DNA of 64,000 nt from Chionis minor. Lineage: Eukaryota > Chordata > Aves > Charadriiformes > Chionididae. Where the stretch lies: the NCBI GenBank assembly GCA_013398295.1, contig VZSF01001151.1, positions 186,001 through 250,000 of the forward strand. The letters run 5' to 3'. The notes beneath the pieces are model-generated. The model saw only the letters and a program-made list of their open reading frames with translations. It did not search any database and had not been told where the DNA came from. This document shows, in pieces, positions 33,520 through 45,700 of this stretch (positions within the stretch are counted from its first letter, which is position 1; each line of letters starts with the position of its first letter). Both the position numbers and the translations under genes were made by a program.

Positions 33520-33773
33520 TTAGGTTGCTATCTCCAGGAATTCTTCTAAACTCTTCTTGATGTGCGGTGGCTGAGACGCAGCGTGAGTGAACAGACTTGG
33601 ACCCATCTGTGCAAAAAGTGCTCTCGATAATTTCGCCGTGGCTGTCCGGATATTTCCTCCGGCCCCCGGCAAAGAGCCACTGTTCGTCATGTTTCCCAGG
33701 AGGTGCCAAAGGACTACGAGAACTTTCTGCTCCACAGCGTAAGGCTTCCGCGGGTATAACTCCGTAACAAGAT
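33520..33773 (-). CDS. TOGARAM1: TOGARAM1 last coding exon
   Basis: 254 bp after TTGCAG, phase 1 in. It encodes [38 protein letters not shown] and [18 protein letters not shown], then the stop. The C-terminus looks a few residues shorter than the human one I recall. Confidence 0.95.
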
Positions 33774-36700
33774 CTGCAAGAAGGACAACCGGTCATTAAG
33801 CGGTGTTTGAAGACTTTTCACAACACAATTTGGAAGCGAAGCCCTGCTTTGAGGGGTGTTTAAAAGCACTTAATATCCAATCATCTTCCCAAAGCAAGGA
33901 ACGAAGGAACGCTGGGCGCGAAAGCTTGCCTGTTGTTGCAACAGCATCAGCGCTCCGATAAAAAATACCAGTTTTCCCTACAAACACCCCCTTTTATCCT
34001 CTCTCGGGAGTTTACACAGCAGCGCTAGGCTTGCTGATAATTACAATTTTTTCATTAAATTAAAAAAAGTAAAAGAAACAAAGGTTTTTTGATTGATATT
34101 TTTTTGGTTAGGATTATCATAAGGACCTTTATTTCTCACAGTGCACCGTGTACCTATCTGGTATTTTATGATTATTCCCTCTATCAGAAATATGCAGTAG
34201 CTATTTGACTTTAAGCAACAAAGTAGCCTTATGCTATAAATACACACAGGATGAAGCATTTTCCCTATACTTAAACAATTACATCATGAATTAAGTATTT
34301 AACTGGCAAATATTTGTCTTTGCTAGAATATGTATGGACTCTTCTCATATATGTAATACAAACTTCTCCAAAAAATCCCAGCAAGAGAGGAACTGTTTAA
34401 AGGTTGGTGACTAATGCATTCAGAAAGCATAAATTTAGGAACATTTCAAGAACAGACTGGCGATTATGTTACTTAGTTTAATTTCACAGCTACTACACAC
34501 AGCACTACTCTGAAAGTAAGCCAAATAACATCTGTTGGTTCAAGCGTGTTTCCCATAAAGACGTCCCTTGTTCTCTTAAAACATCAAAGCAAAATTCAGC
34601 ATTTCTGCTAGTAATAACCCTCACTATTAAAACACCTACGCAAATTCTAATTAAAATTTGTCTTCAATTTTTAACCAAATTTGTCTGACACCAGTTTAGG
34701 GAGACGACCGTTATGAAGCATGCCAGCCTTGTGGTGACCGCAGCTCAGCTTGCCAGCCTGTCTCCTTTACGACTGAACACCAATATGAATTATTACCAAG
34801 AGCCTTAAATCGAGAACAAGACCAACCACAAAAAGTAAAAAGGCACAGAAGTAAAATTCAGCAGTTAGGAGGAGCCAGCCTTAGAGAACAGTGTATTTCC
34901 TGTGCTGGAAAGCCCTAGAAAAAGCAGTCACTCATTCCTTTCCTTTCTTCCTGGCAAGAGCATGAGGGAGCAAGTACTGTGAGAGGGAACATGACTGGAA
35001 GGAAGCAGGCGAGTCCCTGCACCGCCGTCAGCCTCTGGCCTGACACAGGAACAGACACTGGCCCACCAGGCACAGGCACATCTGATGCCATATTAAAATT
35101 ATTATCAGCTTACGGCATTTATACATCTTCCCTCTGACTATATAATAATAATTTATTGTTTTGTCAGCTTCAATTTGCATTAGAAGGGAGTGAAACTTGA
35201 CAACTGCTGCACCATTAATTCTCATAATCTATGGTGACGGAAGGGAAGAGAGCCAGCCACCACCATCCTGCAACAAATTTGCCTAATTCGGATGGTCCAC
35301 AAACAAACAAACATGTAACGTAAAACATTGCTTTACCAGCAAGCTTTTCTGTCATGTCTTGTTTTGCTTTTCCATTCAGAAACTGGGCTTTTGTGCAGAA
35401 TGGCTGGAGGAGCAAATAGTTGTCTAAATGCAAGGAACAAAACATGTTAAAATTGTTAATAAGAAAATTAAACAGTCTGGAAGCAAACACAATACGGAAA
35501 AATGTAAATAAGAACCTTACTTATGATAGATTAACTTCAAAAAATACACTGATGTACTTAAGGGCATAACAGCATAAAAAGATACTCTTAAGAAGCCCTA
35601 ACTGGTAGGATCTGGTAGAACATAGCATATTTATTTACTAAAAATACTAAAAATTTTGCTCCAAAGCTAAAATAGTTCAGGAAGGAAACTAGTTATGGCA
35701 TACACAAACCAGCAAGAATCTAGTTCTTTGACCTGTTTAAGAGATTCAGCAGTGTGACAAGCTTCTGGGTAATGAAACACGGAATCACACAGACTGGCTG
35801 AGGTGGAAAGGGACGTCTGGAGATCATCTGGTCCGACCCCCCTGCTCAAGCAGGGCTGCTGGAACCGGTTGCCCAGGACCGTGGCCAGACGGATTTGCAG
35901 TATCTCCAAGGATGGAGTCTCCACAGCCGCCTTGGGCAACCTGTGCCAGCGCTCGGTCATCCTCACCGCAAGAACCACCTGCTCTGGAAAAACCTCTGCA
36001 CTTGGGACGAGTCCAGCTAGCTCTATTTCTTTATTGGACTGGCAAATATTAAAATGACTTGTATGATTTAAAAAATGTGTGAATGAAACCGTTACACAGC
36101 GTAATGACTGGATGAAAACTATTGGAACGAGTAACTCTTTAAATTTAGAATTTAATTAATACAATTAAAACTCTTTAAAATTAAGAGAGAGTAAATTACT
36201 TACCTAAGTGTTGACACAGAGCCTGAATAACGTTTGTGGCAGCTGCATAAATCCCTGGATTTTTGGAGTTCAGGTTGTTGTCTACCATGGCGGGAATTAA
36301 CATGTTGATCACAGGTGATAAATTGTCTTTCAGCAACGGAATCATCTTGTGCATCGTCTCCAGAGCAACCTGATTTACTTTACTGTTCGAGTCATGTAAG
36401 CGAGACTTGAAAGCATCAAAGATCTGAAAAAGCATCCAAAGAGCATTTATTGGAATTAACAATTTATGTTTGAGGCCCATCTTACATTTGCTGCTTTATT
36501 GTTACGCGTCAGTTGTCCATCCTAGCAAAAGATGACTCTGATACACAAGTACCTGAGACAATTTTGATCAAGTAAAGTGACATTTGATATTTTCATACCA
36601 CGTATGATCCAACTGTGTCTCACCTCATCTGAATTTGAATCACTCCTATACAATATAATGGAGGAAAAATAGCCATCTGTAACTTTCAGTATGACTAATA

Positions 36701-39700
36701 TTTTCTGCAAGCAGGTATTTTTAGCAAGACCTAGTTCCATTTAGCAAAAGTAATGTTTTAAAAAATTCAAAAAGACTCAGAACTGAAACACTGCAAAGTT
36801 CCGCAGAAGTATTTCATAGTTCCACAGCAAAGACACTGCACTGGTAGAAGAGAGTCTTGGGTTTCCTTTCATTTTATTTATCTTTAGTTTACAACTGTTG
36901 GGCCTCATCACAGTATTTTTCTCCTGAAGAACCGCCTTTCCTATAGAAAGGATATTTACGAGTTATCATACTGAAGACCTGTCCTCACCTTCTCCTAGAC
37001 AAATAAAGCAGGCAGAACTTGCAGCTGCGCTTCAGAGACAGCTTTTCAGATCTTGATTAATCCTTGCTGCTCTTTTTGCAACCTGTTCCAGTATTTTGAT
37101 ATTTACTCAGCAGTGGCATGAAAAACTGCACGCAGTACTGCAGAAATGGTTCAGAGAGGGCTATCTCTAAGTGAAGACTTTCAGCTTCTTCCTCCTGTTT
37201 ACTTCCTTTACTACCTTTGTAGCTTACGTCTCTCCCCCTTGAGCATACCTCACCTAGTCCTCAATGTTTTCCTGTTAATCAGACATTCTTGCTGAAAGAC
37301 AGAGCCAAGATTTTTATCAGGAAACTTTGTGACACAACTTCAAAGACCTCTGAAATAAAATGTTTTCATCCAGTTACCTTCACAATGTTTGCAACAACAA
37401 AGCCTTGATTGTTCTCTGTATCTGATAACAGCTGCTTAATGCCATTTATTCGATCACGGAAGTCTTTTGCATTCAATAAACCTATAATGTCTTTAACATA
37501 TTCTTCACTTTCTAGTGAATTACGAGGAGCTGGTTTTCTTGCGACTTCCCGGACTTCTGTAGTCTCTCTGTTGGAAAGGAGAAAGTTATTCAGTGAACAC
37601 ATAAGCAAGCAGAGGTGGGAGTCTTTAATCTCAGCCATTCTCTTTCCGTATAAGTGCAAATATCAGCAGTAGACTAAAAATCATCTGTTGAAGGACTTTC
37701 ACTTTAAACACAGTGAATTTAAAAAAAAAAAGTAATTGTTGTTCCCGACCCTCAATATACATTCCACTCTAAAGGCACACACACCTGTCACACAAAACAT
37801 AAGCCTCAACGAGGCAGGAGCCCTGCGCTGCTTCGTGCTTCTGTACAAGCACAGCTGGGTTTGGGACCCGCAACAGTTGTGAACTTCCCTCACACACCAA
37901 TGGCCCCCCCCCCCCCCCCCCCAAAACAANAAAATACTGTAGATTAATTCTTCAAAGTACTTTAAATACTGATCCCAGCCTGGGTGGCATCTAAGCAACA
38001 TGCCACGCCGAGGTAAATGTTCATCAACTCTTCACAGAATATTTTGAAACCACTTTTCTGTAGCATCTGATCTTTTCAGACAGTCATAGGAAGAATGATA
38101 AAATGTGTGGGATCACGTCTCTGTCCGGGTACGTACACTGCATTTACAGACCAGTCCAGATAGAGTTGCTAGCTCATTCCCAATCTGTGGACAGAAGTCT
38201 TTGATGGAGAATGAAATAAACGTCTTTCTTGCATTTTCAAATTCAAACCTATCAGGTCTGTGAGAACAAAAGGCAGCACCAAAATCTGTCCTGCTAGTGC
38301 ATCGCACCCCACTGAATCAAAGACACGAGAGTCTTTGGCATAATGCAGTAAGTAGCAAATCTTCTAAGGACGTGGCCTTGTAGTTTTACATGCCAAAGCA
38401 AAATTTACCATCAGACATGGAATTAGATATTATTTTGAACAGCAGAGACTGCGTTAAAGAAACCTGTTCCTCAACAGATACACTTTCTTCAACCTGGAGG
38501 CAGTCACAGCCCCTATGAACTCTGTATCCTTGGATGCAGGTTTTTGGCTTGGTTTAAATTTTTGGGGGTTTCTTTTCCAGCTCAGTAGAAGATTGTCCTG
38601 GTTTAAGGTAAAACAGGACCAATTTTGTTCAATAACTCTACTTCCTAACGTGGCCTCTTCTAACCACTGCAGTTCCCAGCACGTTGGGCAGAAACTGTTG
38701 GCTCCGAGTGCTCAGCCCCATGTTTCCAGCCGACGCCAAGGGCTGGGCTGCAGAGAGGCTCCTGCTTGTACCCGTGGCTGTCCCAGCCCAGGGCAGCTCC
38801 CTCGGGTATTTGCCCCGCTGGAGGGTGGGAAGCGGAAAAGCGCAGAGGGGGGGCACCTGCGGGGAGGAGCGGACAGGACAGGGGACCCAAACTGACCAAC
38901 AGGGGGTTCCATCCCATCGGCATCGTGCCCAGGATAAAGCTGAGGGATCAAAGGGTCAGCCCTCTTTCTGCAATGGCCGGTGTCCGAGGAGGGCTCTGTC
39001 TGTCCGTCTGCCTTTGATCCCGATCTGTGCGTTCCTGAATCCAGACCTGGAATCCAGTTCCTGTCCATCACTGCATCCAATCGGGGACTTCCCCAGTGCC
39101 TGCTGGTGATGTGACTGTCATCCTGGGAACTTCATAAGGTTTTGTATATATTTCATTATTTTCTTTTTATTATTTTATTCTCTAGATTTCATTAGTTTAG
39201 TTCCTACTAAACTAGTCTCTCTTTTTGTCTCTCTCCTGCCCTGCAGGACCAGGGAACATCTCTCGCTCTGCCTGTTTGGGCCAATCCGGCCCAAACCACG
39301 ACAAAGACCTATTAGAAGACAAATCAGAAAACGAAATGGACAGAGGATGTTCTAAAACATTCAGCATCCCCGGTTAGGATCTAACGAAATACTTAGCATC
39401 CAGGCAAGCACCCAAATATCATCAAATATCATCATATCAAATATCACCTGCAGCTATCATTAGGCTCGTTTTTTCTATACAGTCTGAACAGCCATATCTT
39501 GACTCGATGGTGATACGGATCTTCTGTGAATTCCAAGTGTTTTGTGTACTGTGTGTATTTTCATAGGCAGTCAGTATACTGACAAATTAACTTCAAATGC
39601 ACAGAGCCCTTTTACTGTTATCAATTACCCCATTTAAAAGAGTTTATCTGTGACATGTCAAGTTTTCCCTTTTCCTTCAGCTGTGTTTAATTTTTACAAC

Positions 39701-42700
39701 CCTGTTGCGAACATTTCTATACTCCTCTTGCAGTGGGGCCGTTATCCTAGAGGTCACGTCACCACCAGGGTAAAACACTGAAGATCGTTACCTGTCGGTG
39801 ATGTTGAGAACATCTCTGGAAGTAGATGATGACCTCGAATGTCCAACACTACCAGTATGGGAACGTCTTCCTTTTGCTGAGGGTGTATCTAATGGCATCT
39901 CCCCCAAACCCTGCGCAAAGGTGCAACCATTAATTAACCTGGCTGGAGACCCTGAAAGCAAGTCCGGTAGCCAAGGACACTGGCTCCAGTGCATCTGCAA
40001 GGAGGAGCGGCACAGGGCAGCCCACAAGCAGCACCACGCCACGCTGTGGTCATTTGTCTGCCTCTGAATGCACTCCCCCCCTTCCCTGGAGGTTCATCGT
40101 CTACACCTAACAGGCACTAGTGCACGTTTATGTTTCTCTGCTGTTAAACGAGCTTTTCCACGTACCTTTTCACGGAGATTGCTAACAGATTCCTTAATAT
40201 AAGGCAAATCCTTGGTCGGCACGTACTTTTCAAGCGTTTTATCAAAATCAGGATGAGTCATCATACTGAAGAGCATCTTTCGACCATAATACCTGCAGGG
40301 CAACGGATCGTGACACATACATCGTAAACACAGACTTGCTTTGTAACTACACTGATAATTATAGGTGTGTAATTCCAAAATAGAGAAGTGCAGGAAGGCT
40401 GCAGAACCAAACACCCTTTTCATCCTCCCACAAAGAAACTACGCTCAAGAATCACTAGATCAACAATCGAGCAAATTAATGAGAAGCCTTCCATTTCAGC
40501 TGTCTTCAAATAGGATGGTCCAGCCTTGTCAGCCAGAGAGCGTGGATCCCAGCGCCAGCATTCCCTCGTGGCCTGTCTCTCCTCTGTGCCTGGCAGAGTA
40601 TGTCCTTTGAGCCCCCCCTCCTCCTGCAGCCAGGCTGGGCACAGCCGCGGCGGCCACTCAGGTAGTTCCTCTACCAGATGCCACCTTGACAGTCCCACCA
40701 GTGCTGGGGAAACCACTGGGCTCCATCATTTGCAGGGTCTTTTTCAGCCTTGTTAAGATTTGAGAAACCCACAACAATTTATTGTCGTTTCGACAAATAT
40801 TCTCTCACCCAATGACCCCTCCCCACCCAAGAAGGGGAATTGGGAAGAAAACAAGGAAACCCGGAGGCTGAAATATAAACAGATTTAATAGAATAGGGCT
40901 AGATAATTAGCATATTGACCAATATTGATCCTGATACTAATATAAAATACACAAGGGTTATACTCAGCCCATTCTATCCGTAGGAAGCCGTGTGCTCCCA
41001 GCAGGGGACAGCCAGTGTGGGACACTGGGAGCGCTGTGGCTTTGGGAGGAAGGGAAGGGCTCAGGGCTCCGACGCTGGGGCAAGAAGCCCTGCACCTGGG
41101 GAGCTCGAAAACACTGAGACCCTGAAACCCACACACTACGGCTGGCTATAAAGTAAATATTTTCACAGATTCAGACACCAGAGTCTTCTAAAAGTGCAGT
41201 TTTCCCAAGCATTAGAAGAGAAATTAGTCCTGTGTTGCTCAAAGCAGGACAAACCTAAATGATTCTCTGTTCTATCCTCCGTCACTGCAGAGGAGCACAC
41301 ACGGGGCTGTGCAGAGGTTTCAGCCACTCGGAAGGTGCTTATCTTAACTATTAACATTACTAACCTGGTTTGTTGTGAACTATCCTGTGCAAATCTGGCA
41401 ATTGCAGGGAAAATCCGATCAGCGACAACTTTAGTTCCAGACAGAATCCGCTCGGGTCCCATTCGTTCTACAATGTCCGCCAGGTGCTGGGCTGTGCATC
41501 TCCTCACCGCCGAATGCAGGTGGCTAAAGAAAACACAGCTGCTTAGTGACAACTCATCACAGCAGCAAAACAGCAACAGTTATATGCTCTACCAAATATG
41601 CTATACAACTTTTCTTTTTTCATCTTTAGTATAATCTACAACTAGTATACTGCTGACATGCAGACGCCTATTCTGGCTATACAGAGAAGACATTGTGGAG
41701 CAAAGACAAACAACTATTTGAAAGGATAATCCATGTGATTAAATCTCACGTCATTCACTTAAAAACCCAAACTACAAGAACAGAAATAATTTAAAAAAAG
41801 TATTATTTTTGTTCAAAGTCAGTTTCAACCTCTAATTGCGGGTTTTGGATTAATAAAACCAGTGATTTTCTTCTTTTTAGAATTTAGTTTCCATTTTTCC
41901 TTAAAATAATTGTAAAATATTTTAGAAAGCACGCTACTCTATGTTCTTTCCATCAACTTTGAGAAAAACTAGTCCCTATGCTCAGAAACACATCTTGTGT
42001 ATTATATACCAATTTAAAATTAAATAAAGCAGGATTCTATTGACTTCTAAAAATCTTGCAGAGGTCTATTTTCTACAAAACAGGGGCCATTAAACACCTA
42101 TGCTGATGAAAATGAGAGAAAAGCTGGAATCAATTTTCAAACTCATGCAGCAAACTAAACTTTTATATAAATTCTGCTGTACCCGCTGATCCCACATGTT
42201 TTCAGGGTACACAGTTCTGCAAATTCAGACTTTTCCAATTTTATATTCATCTTTGGATTAAAAACCCCGCTTTGAGGCCGGTTTCACTGCACAGTAAATG
42301 AGACATTTGTACGGCTCATCGTTCATAGGGAAAATCGGGTTTAAAGGAGAGAGCGAGGGAAAGAATGGACTTGTAAACCCCACCAGGGGCTCCCCGAAGG
42401 GCTTTCTAGTTTGACGTGAATGTCCAGCGTTCTCCCTAAATGACTGTGCTCCCATTTCACCATGGTTTTCCTTTCCTCTGGCCCCACAGATTCCCATGGC
42501 CTCACTGGACATAAAGCTACCGCCAGATTACAGCGCAGGAAGCAGCTTCAGCGCGCACAAAGGCAACGGGCCGGGTCTGCTCCACCTGCGGAACGCGGCA
42601 GCTCGCGATGCAGCCCAGGCTGCAGAATCCGCCTGGCAGCGCGGCGGCTCCCATTGCGAACTCCCGGCTACCGCAGCCGTCCGCGCGGCTGCTGCGGGGC

Positions 42701-45700
42701 TACCTGGCTTCAGACCAGCCTCGGGTGGTGGCAGCACCCGCTGTGTGTCTGCACAGCTGCCAGGCGTCTCGGCAGCCTGGAGAAGGGAACGGGAGCAGAC
42801 TAACTCCTGCTGCATCCGCCCGCCGGAAAACGGGAACTGCGAGGCTCAAGGACCTCACTCCGTGGAAGCAAATAAGCCCCCGCTCCCCAGGAACGCCCGC
42901 TGCCCAGGCTAAATAATTGGAAATCTTTTTTGTATGCACATCAGACCTTAGAATTAAACACAATTCATACAGATAAGAACCAAGATTTTCAAATTTCTGA
43001 AATATAATCACTTTCAGAGCTATCCCTGGAATCGTGCTCTTGGGTAGAGCACCTACTCCTACAGGTGAGTTTACAGCAACAGTCTTTAGAGCGGAATCTC
43101 ACAAGAGCAAACAAAAATGATTTTAATTATTCTTGTCGTAAAGTAAAAAACCACTTTGTAGCTGATGGAGAATCAGTATATATATTTAATCAGGGTTGCA
43201 AGCATTAATAATTACGATCGCAGTAGGCTTGAAATGTGAAAATAGGTAAATTCTAAAAGGTCTTATGAACTGAAGGCAAAACTGTAACTGGTAAGTTGAA
43301 TATGTAAGTTGTGGCGAATACGAGCAACTCAATGTATAAGCCAAATTTAGAAATGCTGCCCTTTGTGTAATTACGCAGCTGCGTCAAACAAGCTTTCCAC
43401 TTCCTACCGCAAACACATGTAATTTTTCTGTGAAATTTCCCCTTTGAAGGGCAATTCTCGTATGCACCGTTACAGTCTCCAGAGCGGGTAGCTCCAGACG
43501 TGCCGCAGGGGCTCTGTTGGGAACACGGGCAGCTTCTGAAGCCAATACCAGACCAGCTGTAACTCCCAGCGCTGTTCAGGCCACCCACTGATACGTCATG
43601 CCTTAAAAACACACGGTACCCCATGATTTAGACACCACTTTGACTGAAGTCTTAGCCATGAAAAAATTAACCCCTGCCTCAAATGCCGTATTCAGACTCA
43701 CAGCTGGCATAATTTTGGTGCCTCAGATACCCAAAAGTGCATCGGAGTTCACAAATTGAGGGGTCCCATCTCTACAGGCCTAGCAAACCCATAGGGATGG
43801 GGCAGTGTGTTTGACTGCCACTGAAGCGGCGGCGATCAGATGTAGCCCATTACGAGCACGCGGATTCCCTGGGCAAGGATTTCCGAAGAAAAGATGGGAA
43901 TTCACAGACAGACCACTTTACCCGGCTTCTGAATTAAACCAATGTGCAGTTACTGTCTGCTGCTCTTAAATTCACAACAACAACTATGTGCACGCAGGAT
44001 TCATACACAGTTTACATCCCAAGGCTGGTATTTGCCTTTCAGTCTAAAGTTCGGGCAATGGCAGTCAGGTTCCCACTGGCTTTCAGGAGACAGAGTCAAT
44101 ATATGCCACAACCACCAGCTTTTCCACAACCACCAGCTTCCCAGGAAACAAAATGGGAAACAAACCACTTTGAATCAAGACGAACTCTTATGATTCATAG
44201 CTGTGTAGAAACTCTAAGGATTGATTTATAACGCAGCACTTGAAATATTTAATGGAAGGGATCGGCTAGGAGAAACGTAGCCTATTAAATGTCATCCAGG
44301 TGATGACAGATAGGCAAGAGATTAAGCACACGAAGGTCTGTATCTAACACCGTGGGCTGCCCGAGGGCTTGATTAAGTATTGCTCTTACAGTGAATGAGG
44401 ATATAAAAGGAAAAGAACAACATACTTAACAGGGAGAGTGAAAGAAAGGAATGTAATTTCTACTACAGACCGAGGTGAGCTAGAGGTGAGAAGCAAACCA
44501 TGCAACCAGAAACGGAGGCTTGTCAAGTTTGAGGTACTCAAGAAAACAATGGCCACCACCACTGTAAAGGAAATTAAAATGCAGACAAAAAGAGCATTAA
44601 CCAGCTAAGCCTAGAGAAGAATGGGAAATCAACCAAGACAGTTGCAGCTAGAGAATTGTTAAGTTATAAATCATCTTTCTAAATCAAAAGTAGCGCTGAA
44701 AACTGAAAAAGACAGGCATTTGATTGCAGAGCAAGTGAAAAATGGCAATGCTATGTGAGCTTTACCAGGCGAAGCAGAAGAGCAGTTTCCGAAGAATACT
44801 ATACTGACAGTGAATAAGGTTATTGAAGAGTTGCAAAATGATCAGAAAAATATACCGAGCTCCAAAATCAACAGCCAACTTTTTACATAATGTACAGAAA
44901 TAAACAAGGGGGCTACATTTTATTTTAAGCCAACAAACATTGCTCTGGGTAGAAGTTTTGCAGAGCTGATTGACTCTCTTTTCAAATTTCTGCCTATTGT
45001 ACTTTGATTTTTTTTTTTTAAAAAGACTGTATCTAATAAATTTAATCTATTCACAAGTTATTTCTTTATAAAGTCTTTATAAGAATTACCTTTGCCCTCC
45101 ATTTATAAGAGAACAAAGTGCACGTGCTGGAGTCACATTATTAACCATAGCCTTCAGTGCTTTGTCTACCTCTTCCCTTATAAAAGTGTTGGATTCACCA
45201 GCTTTGTGCAAAAGGACTTTTACTGTATTATCTAGTTCTTGATCCATGCTCTTTTTCAGGTAGGTGAACAAATCCCCTAAACAGACCACAGCAGCTCGAG
45301 AAACACCTGAGCGTAAATTCTTGACCTGCACACAGGAAAAACCCAAACAAACAATGAATAATGTTTATAAAATATACTTTAAAATAAGTAAAGCTTAAAG
45401 TTTCCCCTTGTAATTTTTAAGTAACATTAAAAGCAACCAAGAAATACATTTTTAACTTGATTCACAGCATGTGAGAATTAAAATATACACACATTAAAAT
45501 TGTTACAAAGTTAGAATCTAAATTTTTGCAGTCTCTTAGCAAATCAGATCAAGTGTGGGTATCTGAAGTACAAGCTGCTTTGCTGAATGACAGACTCGTC
45601 CTTTTGAGACCATCCAAACAGAGGAAAACTAACCACAGCTGAACATGCCATTTCACTTCAGTGTACTGCAGAGTTATAAAATATATATATATACACACAT

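Noticed and set aside
33275..33796. 173-codon - strand frame overlapping the TOGARAM1 last exon
   Set aside because: Out of frame with the TOG-domain coding sequence, which has phase-consistent upstream exons and family matches.
42496..42912. 138-codon + strand open frame
   Set aside because: CpG-rich block where all three + frames are open; no recognised domain. Kept as a composition anomaly only.
43253..43624. 123-codon - strand open frame with several cysteines
   Set aside because: Sense frame in a TOGARAM1 intron without splice sites in a usable phase and without recognised similarity.
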